This document shows, piece after piece, positions 34,398 to 45,291 of a stretch of DNA of 64,000 nucleotides. The notes under the pieces are model-generated. The model was not told the DNA's origin, ran no database searches, and worked only from the letters and a program-made list of their open reading frames with translations. This DNA comes from Eutreptiella sp. 'Long Island Sound 2002' (taxonomy: Eukaryota; Euglenozoa; Euglenophyceae; Eutreptiales; Eutreptiaceae): positions 119,670,699 to 119,734,698 of the forward strand of contig OZ038380.1 of NCBI GenBank assembly GCA_964036045.1, written 5' to 3'. Position 1 is the first letter of the stretch; every line of letters begins with the position of its first letter. Both the position numbers and the translations under genes were made by a program.

Positions 34398-34525
34398 GTT
34401 CTAATCGTGTTCTAATAAATTGTTCTAGTTACTTTCTAACCACACCATACCGAATGCGCAATTCGTTAGAACACCAGTAGAACATTTCGTTACAGCGTGG
34501 TTAGAACAGTCACCATTTAGTATAG
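34398..34525 (+). other. probable intron with GTTCTAAT/TTAGAAC motifs
   Basis: Candidate donor CTT|GTTCTAATC and acceptor TTTAGTATAG|G, 128 bp. It has four GTTCTA(A/G) and three (T)TAGAAC motifs. The donor is non-ideal, so the exact edges are uncertain. Confidence 0.4.
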
Positions 34526-35609
34526 GCCTCCACACAAGCAGCCCTAGGGGCTGTGCAGCAGCTGCAACAAGCCCCACCCCAGGACCAGCCATTGCAGCCG
34601 CCGCCCCCCGAGGTGCAGCACTTGCCCTCCCTAGCCCTGCCTCAAGCTCCTCTGCCGGAAGGCCCTCCCCCGCAAGTTCATCAACCGCCACCCCCCCTCC
34701 AAAGAGAAGATCCAGGGTGTGAAGGAGGAGGAAGGGAATGTGAAGGAGGAAGATCCGGACGTGGAGGTCGATCCGGAGGACAAAGCGCAGGAGGAGGAGC
34801 CAAAGGCGTCAGGGGATTTGGTGTTGGTGGCGGAGGGGGTGCAGTGATGTCGGGCGAGTGAGTGGTAGGCGGGGGTGATGGGGGGGGGGGGGTGAGGGCA
34901 ACTAGGGACGTATGTGATTGGCCCTCCAACCAAGGCGCCCTGGATGGGCCGCAGCCCCCAGGGCTGGATGAGCCCCTGTTGACTGCCCGGGAGAGCCCGG
35001 GGCACACACTCCGATGGCGCTTCCGTGAGGCCAACTGCAGATTGTCGAAGGAGCGTAGGTGGGCGTGGGACGATGAGCGAACTGGGAGGTTGAGGCCGGA
35101 TAGGGCGGGTTTGAGGCCCGGCAATTGGGTGTACACCCTGGGGGGTGGGCGGGGAGACCCTCTGAAGGGTCTGTTTATGATGTCGCGCATGACCCGGCTC
35201 ACCTTTGGGGCATGTGCGACGGTGGGGAGGGCAGGGGCGAGCAAATACTTGTTCCTTGCCCACATGTGGGCACTTTTGGGGCTGGGAAGGATTGTGATGG
35301 CAGGCAGGGGGGGAGGGGGCACGGCAGCATGGGAGCCCGACTGGAATCAGATTTTGGGGTTGGGTGGGTATAACCAAGACACCGCCAACAAGGGAGGCTA
35401 TGGGGGAAAAGTGACGGGGATGCCCCGGAGGGAGGTGAAGAGGTCAAGTGCAAGGCAAAGGGCAGGGAGGATGGTGGTGCGACAGGGCGACACTAGCAGC
35501 GGAGATTCTGCGCTAGCAAGATGAGACACGGAGGAGGATAGGGGAACCAGAGGAGAAGCTGCGGACAGGAGTTGGGGCCGTGGAGCTGCCAGCTGACCAA
35601 ACTATGACG

Positions 35610-35675
35610 GTATGTTCTAACTTCGTTCTGACAAACTCGTTTTAATGATGTTCTAACGAAACGGAACGACCGCAG
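35610..35675 (+). other. probable short intron with GTTCTAAC motifs
   Basis: Donor GACG|GTATGTTC and acceptor GACCGCAG|GCGC, 66 bp. It contains GTTCTAACTTCGTTCTGAC and GATGTTCTAACG. The donor GTATGT is a classic strong form. Confidence 0.55.
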
Positions 35676-36639
35676 GCGCATTTTTCGTTAAAACGAGAGT
35701 AGATCACTTTTATTTGCACACGATATGAATGTTTGCTTTTGTCAGAAGTCGACGATGTGCACCTAAATGTTGCGCATCCGGATGGCGTCCGGGTGCATTA
35801 TCCGGATGGGGTCCGGGTGCTCGTTCGTCGACCTGGAGAACAAGTGACCGGCGTGCCTCTAAGGTCCATCCGCGGCATGCTCACGCGGCGTCTGCTTTAG
35901 GCCGTGGAGGTTTTGAGGGCGTTGGAGAGGTGGTCCAAGGGCCGGAGCACGCTGGGTGGGGGGGGACCTGGGGGGGGGGTTGGATGAGTGAAACTCGGAT
36001 CAGCAAGCAGCTGCAGAGCCCAACGCCGAGCAGGCCCCGCACCCCCAACCCACGGCAGGGCAGCCCCCCACCCCCAAGGCCAAACCCAAACCTTTGGGCC
36101 TCCCCTTCACCCCCCATGCGTGGGAGTTCGGCGACGAGTCGGACGCCGCAATCCCCCAGCCCAACAAGAAGAAGACTGACCCCCGACCACAACCCCCCGG
36201 CCCAAACCCACCCGCGCCGCCAGGCCGGCTCCCATTCCCCCAAGGGGCAAAGTCGCCTAGGGCGAAATACCCCGTGGAGGGGAAACTCGGTGGGTGCCGT
36301 GGGGGGGTGGAGTGTGAGTGAAGGGGGTGGTTGTGGAGACGTGGGATGATGGGTTGGGTGAAGGGGGAGTGGTACGTGGAGGTGGAGGAGTGGGTGAAGA
36401 AGGGGAAGGGTAAGAGGAGTAAGAGCAAGGCCATGTATGCAGTTGCATCGGCCTTGCTCTTCAAGACCAAGGAGGAGGCGGAGGCCTACTTCCGTTCGTC
36501 GGGGTTGGAGAAGGGGGAGGACGGGGATAAGGGGGATGATGTGCAGGACGGGGAAAATGGGGAGGACGGTGGGGATGGGGATGGGGACAAAGGTGGCGAT
36601 GGGGGGGAGCCCCCTGCCGCCAGCCCAAGTAGTGGGCAG

Positions 36640-38052
<1,413 letters not shown>

Positions 38053-38061
38053 CCTCCAATC

Positions 38062-38290
38062 TACACCCCTCTCCCAACTCTAGGTGGCTCCACCACACGG
38101 CTCTAAGGTACGTGCGGAGGGCACAAAGTGGTGCATACATGTGGTGGAAGGGGCACAACTCGGTCAGAACGGGCTCAAAAAGGGCTAAAAACACTTGCTT
38201 GAGCATCCCAAATGGTCTAGGATCACTTTTGGAAAAACGCATTTTTGACCCATTTTGCACCCATTTTTGGTCCCAAAATGGCCCATTTTC
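38062..38290 (+). repeat. dispersed repeat, copy 1 (pair at 39270-39500)
   Basis: CTACACCCCTCTCCC(C)AACT(C/G)TAGGTGGCTCCACCA onward matches 39278-39500 with about 90% identity by eye. Both copies are directly preceded by AT dinucleotide repeats. No coding potential. Confidence 0.85.
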
Positions 38291-38570
38291 AAGGCATTTT
38301 AGGATATTCCATGAGCCAAACTCCGTCACCACGGGCTCAAAATGGGCTAAAACCACTTGGTTGAGCATCATAGATGGTCCAGGATCATTTTTGGAAAAAC
38401 ACATTTTTCACCCTTTTCTGACCCATTTTTGGTCCCAGAACGGCCAATTTTCAAGGCATTTTGGGATTTTCCATGGCCCGAAACGCGTCACCAAGGGCTC
38501 AAAATGGCCTAAAAACACTTGTTTGAGCATCCCAAGTGGTCTACGAACAATTTTGTAAAAAATGATTTTT
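38157..38570 (+). repeat. tandem repeat, 162-163 bp unit, ~2.5 copies
   Basis: Units begin at 38157, 38319 and 38482. Each contains GGGCTCAAAA.GGGCTAAAA, TTGAGCATC, TTTTGGAAAAA and, except for the truncated last unit, a CATTTTTGACCC-like run. The last unit ends near 38570. The first unit is also part of the dispersed repeat pair with 39270-39500. Confidence 0.9.
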
Positions 38571-39185
38571 TTCGCCTCGGGGACCCTGGTGGACCCACCG
38601 TTGGCCCCCACCGTGCGTGGGCTGGCCGGCCCTCCGGCTGCACCAAGTGACCACTGCTACGGGGGTCTACGCGTCTCGTTCAGCCATTCCGAGGGCCGGA
38701 AACCACAAAAAGTGGGGGGTTGCGGGTGGACTAGGTGCCCTCGGAATGAGATTTTCAGCCACGTAGCCCAAGATACGGCCCATTCTTGGTTTCGGGGTGC
38801 TGGTGCACATTGCGCAGTTTTTGGGGCTTTTTGGCGCCATTTTGGGCCGTTTCTCGGACATATCGTGGAGTTGAAGGGCACTAGAGGGCTCTTTGACACG
38901 GTGAAGTCAAGCCGCATGTGGAGGTGGCCACCTTTATCTTTCGTTTGGGCGTTTCGCCTGGCCTTGGGGGCTATTTTGGGCGAAAATGGCTGTTTTTGGC
39001 CCAAAACAGCGCAGATTTGGGAGGGCACCTCCCGACTTGGCGCCACTGCCCCGGGCCGCCACCGGTGAGTTTTGGCTCAAAACTTGGAACTTGCAACGCC
39101 ACCACCTAGGCTCCAAGATGGCCACATAGGCAAATGATCCGAAGCGTTGGGACGGAGTAATGGCCAAAACGGCACGGAGACGTGT
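38571..39185. other. intergenic, no gene recognised
   Basis: Moderately GC-rich sequence with TTTTGGGC/GGCC-type words. Short ORFs on both strands lack domains. TTTTGGCTCAA at 39069-39079 matches part of the dinoflagellate spliced leader, but its context does not, so I do not call a spliced-leader relic. Confidence 0.5.
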
Positions 39186-39270
39186 CGTTGTTGCTTGTTG
39201 CTTGTTGCTTGTTAGCTAAATTTAAGGGGAGAGGGGTGTAGTAATATATATATATATGTATATATATATC
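39186..39270. repeat. (TTGTTGC)n and short AT microsatellite
   Basis: Three to four GCTTGTT units at 39193-39216, then ATATATATAT tracts at 39244-39269 immediately before the second dispersed repeat copy. Confidence 0.85.
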
Positions 39271-39500
39271 GTCTTATCTACACCCCTCTCCCCAACTGTA
39301 GGTGGCTCCACCATACGGCTCTAAGGTACGTGCGAAGGGTACAACTTGGTGCATACACGTGGCGGAAGGGGCTAAACTGGGTTAAATTAGGCTCAAAATG
39401 GGCTAAAAACACTTGTTTGAGCATCTCACATGGTCCACGATCACTTTTGGAAAAATGTGTTTTTGACCCATTTTTGACCCGTTTTTGGTCTTAAAAGTGT
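39270..39500 (+). repeat. dispersed repeat, copy 2
   Basis: Counterpart of 38062-38290, preceded like it by AT repeats. It breaks off at TTTTTGGTC near 39490. Confidence 0.85.
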
Positions 39501-39519
39501 TAGCTAGGGGCGAGATTTT

Positions 39520-39571
39520 AGGACGATAATCGTTACCTCCGTCTCGCGGGAGAGGTAACGATTATCGTCCT
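39520..39571. repeat. perfect 20-bp hairpin
   Basis: Left arm 39520-39539 (AGGACGATAATCGTTACCTC) is the exact reverse complement of 39552-39571, with a 12-base spacer. The right arm is the head of the first 42-bp tandem unit. Confidence 0.95.
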
Positions 39572-39677
39572 GAAGCCTGGAGGGACCAATCCAGAGGTAA
39601 CGATTATCCTCCTGAAATCTGGGCGGACCAAGCCAGAGGTAACGATTATCGTCCTGAAATCTCGGCCAATCGCCAAA
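39552..39677 (+). repeat. 42-bp tandem repeat, three copies
   Basis: GAGGTAACGATTATCGTCCT heads start at 39552, 39594 and 39636 (exact 42-bp period). Each is followed by GAA.CTGG.(G/C)GGACCAA.CCA-type sequence in the first two and a decayed tail in the third. Confidence 0.95.
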
Positions 39678-39989
39678 GCACTCGGGGTTGTGACCAATCA
39701 ATAAAACCGGCTTTTTGAGCCGGTTCCAATGAGCCTATTGGGAAGAATTTTCAATTCTCAACGGAAAAAACCGTTTTGGTACCCGAAAGTAACCGCAGTT
39801 GTCGATGACGACATCGTCATGACAAGAGTAACAATCGACAAAATGCCATATTTGCGTATGACAAGAAAAATAGGTTGCAAAAACAACCTCGCATCATCTT
39901 TTGGTGGTTGCTAATCATTTCCACAACAATTTTTGTCAAATATGAGGCAACTTACTCTGCAAAACCCATCTCCTCAATTTGTAGACAAT
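39678..39989 (+). other. AT-rich stretch with CCAAT-like words and a short hairpin
   Basis: GGCCAATCG (about 39664) and GACCAATCAATAAAA (39692-39706) are followed by an 8-bp stem AACCGGCT/AGCCGGTT (39705-39712, 39718-39725). It could be promoter-like for the remnant at 39990-40446, but that is only a guess. No other feature is seen. Confidence 0.25.
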
Positions 39990-40446
39990 TTGTAGACATC
40001 ATGTCCAAAAGGATGGAGAACATGCTTGATGCTGGGTTGCCCCCACCATTGCCACCTCCCCTAACAAGGGTAATGTGGCCTCTGATGCTTTGTCTATTGC
40101 TGAATCCGTGGATCTCCTTACTAATGACGTTGTGGTGGTGTCTTCTGATGCAGAGTGGGACTATGTTGAATCCTACCTGTCCTGCACTGGTCACCGTAGC
40201 TCTTCAGCCAAGGAGAGTCCTCAATTGTTTGATGCAGTGCACACATACAGTACAAAAAACATGAGAGGATGGAAGAACAATGCCTGTGTAGCAGCAAAAA
40301 AAGCACTATGAGTGTTGGACCGTGAAATCAGTACTTGTCGATCACGGAAAGTTGCAACATGGATAAAGGAACAAATTGCGGATGTAATTAGCAAAGAAAG
40401 ACGATTTTTGAGCCAGAGGTACAAAAGGCACACTTTCAGAAGCTAA
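39990..40446 (+). pseudogene. short degenerate coding remnant, unrecognised
   Basis: The reading MSKRMENMLDAGLPPPLPPP gives way, after one frame change, to GNVASDALSIAESVDLLTND then VVVVSSDAEWDYVESYLSCTG. It ends at a stop at 40309-40311. Beyond that stop the same frame continues with VATWIKEQIADVISKERR and SQRYKRHTFRS to a stop near 40446. It looks like the C-terminal end of a former protein with helical character. I do not recognise the family. Confidence 0.35.
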
Positions 40447-40690
40447 TTTGATCGGGAGGTCGGGATGCGGGGAGGTTACTGACGGTTACAGGTTCATCGC
40501 GCGCGCAGTTGAACCAGTTAGATCCGCAGCAACAGTGCCAGCTTTGGAGAGAAAAGAGAAAAGACAAGCGTTGAGTTCATGGGCCAACCCCACAGTGACC
40601 TTGTTGATGAAAGAAAAATAGTACCACATGGCCCCCGAGGGGGCAAAAAAAGGGCAATGTCGAATTTTGCTATGGTGACTGGACCATGAA

Positions 40691-43600
40691 CTACAAGAGT
40701 TCAGGCCGACGTGGGGGGCAAAACTGGTCATTGCTGCCCGGTACGCTAGGCATAGCCGCTGCCAGCACCTCAGGGCGAACGCCCCAACGAGTAAGACGGT
40801 CCCGGAGTGCGGGGACCCACCACGAGTGCGGATACCCCTTCGCTTGCATCGAAGCGACAACCTGAGAAGTATTGAATAAAGCATCATCGTAAGTTTCACG
40901 GTAATACATACAGTTTCTGGCCATCGAGGGAAGTACAGAGTGAATGACACGTTTAGCATTCGGCTTGTATTGTTCAGGGAAGCGTCGTTTTACCTTCTCA
41001 ATTGGCACATTCGTCCCACGTTTATCGGCGTAGCGCATGCGGACGTGAGACAGGTCGTGTTGGCATGTAATGTACAATTCAGCCTCTAAAGTAACCCAGG
41101 AAAAACCTTCAGACTCAGGTTGGAGGCGAAGCCCATAAATATGTTCAAAATTCGACTGGATATCTTCAAGAGGTGTATCTCGACGTTTTATATATAACCA
41201 ACTAAGTTATCAACATACCAGAAAGGATGAACCGGCAAATCAGCACCATGCATATGATATGAATCAGTAGGGACGGGGGTGTATGCAGGGTAGCCGCGTA
41301 ATTCACACATGAACAAGTTCGCTATCGCCATTTGGGCACTGCCTGTACCCCCAATGGCAACCCCCCGTTTTTGACGAAAGACAGCAGATCCAACAGTGAA
41401 CAAGTCATTATGCAGGACATCGAACTGACAGAAGTCGAACACTTGCTGGAATGTCAAATTATAAAAAAATTTCGAATAACCGGTCCCCAACCGATTCAAA
41501 TGACTATCTAATTTATTAACTGCAAAGCGAAGATCTTGTCCACGTTTATTACGCGCCTTTACTACCTCAGCATGCAAATCTTTAATCGCTTGAAGGGTGC
41601 AATCTCGGTCTGAACTAGGAAACATCTCACAAACATCTAACTCGAATAAAAAAGAACTCAGGGAAAGCTTTTGGGTCGGAATGAGAAGAAAACCAATCAT
41701 TCCAGCGACGAATGAAACGGGTTAGGCATTGAGTGGTAAGGATAGCTGTGCTAGGGATCAGACGTTTCGCTTCCCGCAAAAGCAGAGACAGGGCTCGTCC
41801 AACCAGACGGCCATGAGAGCGGGGCGGGTGGTTGTAGTAGGAGAAAAGGACGCGTTGTTTCCATTGGCCAGTGGTCTCCGACATTTTACACTTCGGCAGA
41901 ATGAAGGAATGTGGTGGTGCATGGCGAGGGCCATGACGCCAAAACCGGCCTAGATCATAACGTTTACAATCGGCAAAGAGGGTAGACGAAACATAATCTC
42001 TAGCAGCAGTAGAAGAAGGGAAGTCCTGGATGAACTCAAATAGCTTGTGGTCAGCATAAATCTCAAGAATCTTTTTCTAGTACAATACAGGACAGCAAGC
42101 AAAGCATCGACTCTCATTTTTGTCCATAGGTAGAAAAACAAACTCAGGGTGATCATTTTGAAATTTTTCAATTGCTTCATGGCGACAGTACCAAGGCTGG
42201 ACCGTGCGCTCAGCGCACCAAGCAGTATGAACATGAGATAGAACGGTACTATACAGTTCACTTGTGGAGTCAGAAACACAATGCACAGGTAAGGACAAAA
42301 GGAGACGTTTCAAACTACTGGTCACAATATTCTTCGCCATCCACCAAGGAACAACAGGTTCAGACTTCAAATCTTGGGTGATGATGGGAGTTTCTGTACC
42401 AAAGATCTTAAGTAAATGAGCTGGTCGTCGCGCCATAATATGGCCATCAAGCAGTGGTAGGCCATGCTGAGTAGCAATGGCGGCACAATTACAGGGCTCA
42501 GCAGCAGCATCTTGAATTTCAGTGAAAGACAACGTAATCTTACCAGTACACAGCACATCACGCACACATGTATGGCGCTTAGCTACAACGGTTAGGACGC
42601 GTCCATAATATTCACGGAGACATTGGGGTATGGGTAGGTGTGAGACGAAAGAGGCTACAGTGTCACGTACAATCCGCGGTTTGATATGGCGCAACGTAGG
42701 TACATTGATGGGCACTCGTTGACGTAACTTCAAACCGGTATTCTGATGAACCTGATGTTGAACTTTTTGAAAAACTTGGTTGGCAACATCAGAAGAAAAA
42801 TACTTATTAACTCTGGACAGGATCGGCAAACGGTGAGCCAGAGGGGTCATTTGGCGTCGACTGTGAAGAGTTGATTGAACACACGAGTTCAAAAACTGTC
42901 GTTGGGAGGGGGCAGAAGCCATCTTTCCACGGAGAAGGAGTTCCCACCTGCGCGAATGGACAGGAACGTCACGAACATTTAAAGTAGGAGTAAGGCGTCT
43001 GATCCATGACCGTTCGAGCCGTAAAGCATTACTCGGGGTACAATGTTCCAAGAGAACCATCCCCCAGTTTTCAAAGCCCGTGCGTGACATCATGGGGTAA
43101 ATCGAACCAAGATCACGGCAATGTTTCATGCCATAGAGCGTAGTATAACTTCTACACGCTCTCAAGTGTTGCCGGAAGCGTGTAACGCCAGGTTTAGGCA
43201 GGCCAAAAGCACCAGTTTGCCCAACGTAAACGCGTTTTGTAGACACCGAGAACAGTGCATAGACCCAAGTACCTTTCTGACTGAAAGCTTGACACTGGCC
43301 GTGCCGTCGAAAATTCCACAGGCGGCGTAGCCAAGGTTGCGGAGCAAAACTTAAAAGATTGGCTCGCTGCCATAAAAAGGCACACCAGTCGGTATGAGAC
43401 CACTTACCTGAAGTATCACGTACACGGGCTGTCTGAGCATGCCATTTTGACCAGAACATGTCTCGTATGCGTTGTCGAGATGTAGGTTGAATCCAATGGG
43501 ACGGCAAAGATTGGAGAACAGCAGAATGCCGGCGGCAAATGGGGCCCAACATTGAAACTAGATGATGTGGGGAGAACACCTGGCCAACATGGGCAACATA

Positions 43601-45291
43601 CAATGTTACACGCTGAGAATAGGGGCACGATGGCACTACGCAAGATTGGGGTAAGACAGAGAACTTTGGTATTACCGAAAGAATTTCAATAGATGGGTGC
43701 TTTTGGAAGTATGCATTCAACGTATGACCAACAGGAACAACAAGTAAGACAGTAGTAGGTAATTGAGCATGAAGTGGATCGAGCAACCATTGGGACTGTT
43801 CCACAGTTGTTGAGGGTTGCACACACCAGACAGAATTCAGATTGGGTGTTGTAGTAGCTATCGTGGACCACATCGGAACAGAAGAAAAAGACTGCATATC
43901 TGGGTTCAAAGAAACATAGGTCTGGGAGAATTCAGGAGGGCGTGGTCCACCGTCAATGATGGTATCAGCATTAAAGGTTTGTACCAACGACAGTAGCCAA
44001 TTAAATTGTGGTCGCCATCCTGTATCAGGTACTCCAGCAACATATTGGCGTGCAGAAACAGCAAATGAGGCCAGCATATCGTACGTAATGGTACTCCAAG
44101 ACGGACAACATTTCTGAGATGCATGTGCACACCAAAGGGACATGATTCGCGGATGTGAAGTTGCAGTTGAATGGAAACGGACAAGCCAATCAGGAGGGTT
44201 TGGTGGCAAGGGTTGACACGGCAAAAAAGTCACTGGAGATTTTGGTGCTGCAGGAGGGAGTTGTTCAGATGACCGTAGAGGTGTGGAGAGGGAAGTTGTC
44301 AGCTTAGCAGCAGCAGCATCTACCTTTACCTGTTGACTGCTCAACCAATCTTGTCGTTGTTGCAAGATAGGCAAAAGGTAGACCAAGTCAGACAAAGGTC
44401 GATGAAGCAGATCATCTACAGTAGGTGTCCACGGGAGGGAGGGTAAGGCATCAAAAACAGGTTCTTCAGGTCGAATCAAGTCTGGTTTCTCAGGAAACAG
44501 ATCAGCAAGAGCTTGAACAACAAACTGTCGTTCCGGTGTAGTTCCTAGACGTTTATGGCGTGGACGTCTTCGGCGTGCACCATGGTTCAAGCGTGTACGG
44601 TGTGTATTCTGTAGTGATCCCCAGAAATTTGTGGACGAAAAAGATTCAGGGGAGGGAGCAGTGCACTTCCGTGCAGCACGGCGCCCAGTAACAGTTGTCC
44701 ACACAGCGTCAATTTCCGGGAAGCCGGCAGTAGAATTACCAGGGATGGAAGCAGGTGGGTCCTGGGTTACCACAGGGGCGGAAACTCCAGTAGCTGGAGG
44801 TGGATCAGGCAAGGTCGAAACGACAGGGGGGACATCGGGGTCGGGGTCAAGGGCCGGTTGGGTAAGAAATGAATACACTTGTTTGCACAGGGCAGAGGCA
44901 GTAGTTCTGTATCGAGGCACCGGTGAGCAAAGAACCGGAAACTAGAGGGCTGACATTTATTATGCCGGATTCGCAACAGCAGTGTGACCAGATGGGGAAA
45001 GAAATCATAGAAAGGTTCCCAATGCTCACGCCGAACATGAACATGAGAATTTGAATGTAAAGCTGCACAGGAAATATGAAAAAGTGTTTTCCGTGATAAT
45101 GTATGTACATGGCGGTAACACAGAGATTCAGCTCCCGCAGAATGAATTTGTGACCATGAAGAAGAAGCAAACGTAAACAATCCAGATTGCATCGTTAAGA
45201 AGGGTGTCATATGCTTCCATAACACGCGCCGAAAAGCACATGTGTAATGGGAGCCAGAAGGTCGCTGGATATCCTGTGGAAACAAAGTCAT
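40691..45291 (-). pseudogene. Penelope-like ORF2: (Dam-like?)-GIY-YIG-RT polyprotein, broken
   Basis: Starts at ATG 45289-45291, overlapping the ORF1 stop. The frame changes once between 44800 and 44950 and is then open for over 900 codons (to 42077). About residues 553-650 of that block are a GIY-YIG nuclease: VYALFSVSTKRVYVGQTG, RFRQHLRACRS and LERSWIRRLTPTLN (catalytic Tyr, Arg and Glu present). RT begins with FVFLPMDKN just before a TAG at 42077-42079. After it come QRVLFSYYNHPPRSHGRL, a frame change in the T6 run near 41650, SSFLFELDVCEMFPS (catalytic Asp), FRQKRGVAIGGTGSAQMA, and WYVDNLVGY in place of YVDD. Another frame change near 41190 leads to EAELYITCQHDLSHVRMRY and a stop at 40691. 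Four lesions, if not programmed, make it inactive. Confidence 0.8.
43700..43975 (-). other. possible decayed Dam-like segment in Penelope-like ORF2
   Basis: Between the Pro-rich N-terminal region and the GIY-YIG domain the protein reads ADTIIDGG, FSQTYVSLNPDMQSFSS, then NSVWCVQPSTTVEQ, then TVLLVVPVGH. The order Asp strand, YVS..pD, Trp, xP box and hydrophobic strand ending in Pro follows the Dam-like pattern seen in the two LTR elements here, but the catalytic-type NPP(F/Y) is not kept. This is a pattern-level suggestion only. Confidence 0.3.

Larger units (their letters stand above)
32340..35900 (+). pseudogene. multi-exon coding remnant of unknown family
   Basis: No family is recognised. 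Coding-looking blocks are 32350-32661, 32835-33143 (VVWPGNTWIRYLVSRPALI), 33306-34397, 34526-34855, 34862-35611 and 35676-35900. Block 2 joins block 3 in phase across 33144-33305: LWKRLFE then AFQGILKQGTVHWG. The third block has a Cys/His stretch (CFLAGGKSLHCAGC, ILHCTMAICG). After a frame change near 33825 it reads GYGAVVAIGLLLRDLYR and later SADLEQCLEWVFVYFNIHG. The fourth is Pro/Gln-rich and, after an indel in a C7 run near 34692, acidic (VKEEEGNVKEEDPDVEV). The last contains HPDGVRVHYPDGVRVLV, a short internal repeat. Premature stops (TAG near 33348, TAG near 33432, TAA near 33963) and the frame changes indicate a broken gene. It lies between the two 36-bp arrays. Confidence 0.4.

Noticed and set aside
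39069-39079. TTTTGGCTCAA, part of the dinoflagellate spliced-leader sequence.
   Set aside because: The flanking bases do not match the leader, and an 11-base match in 64 kb is not persuasive.
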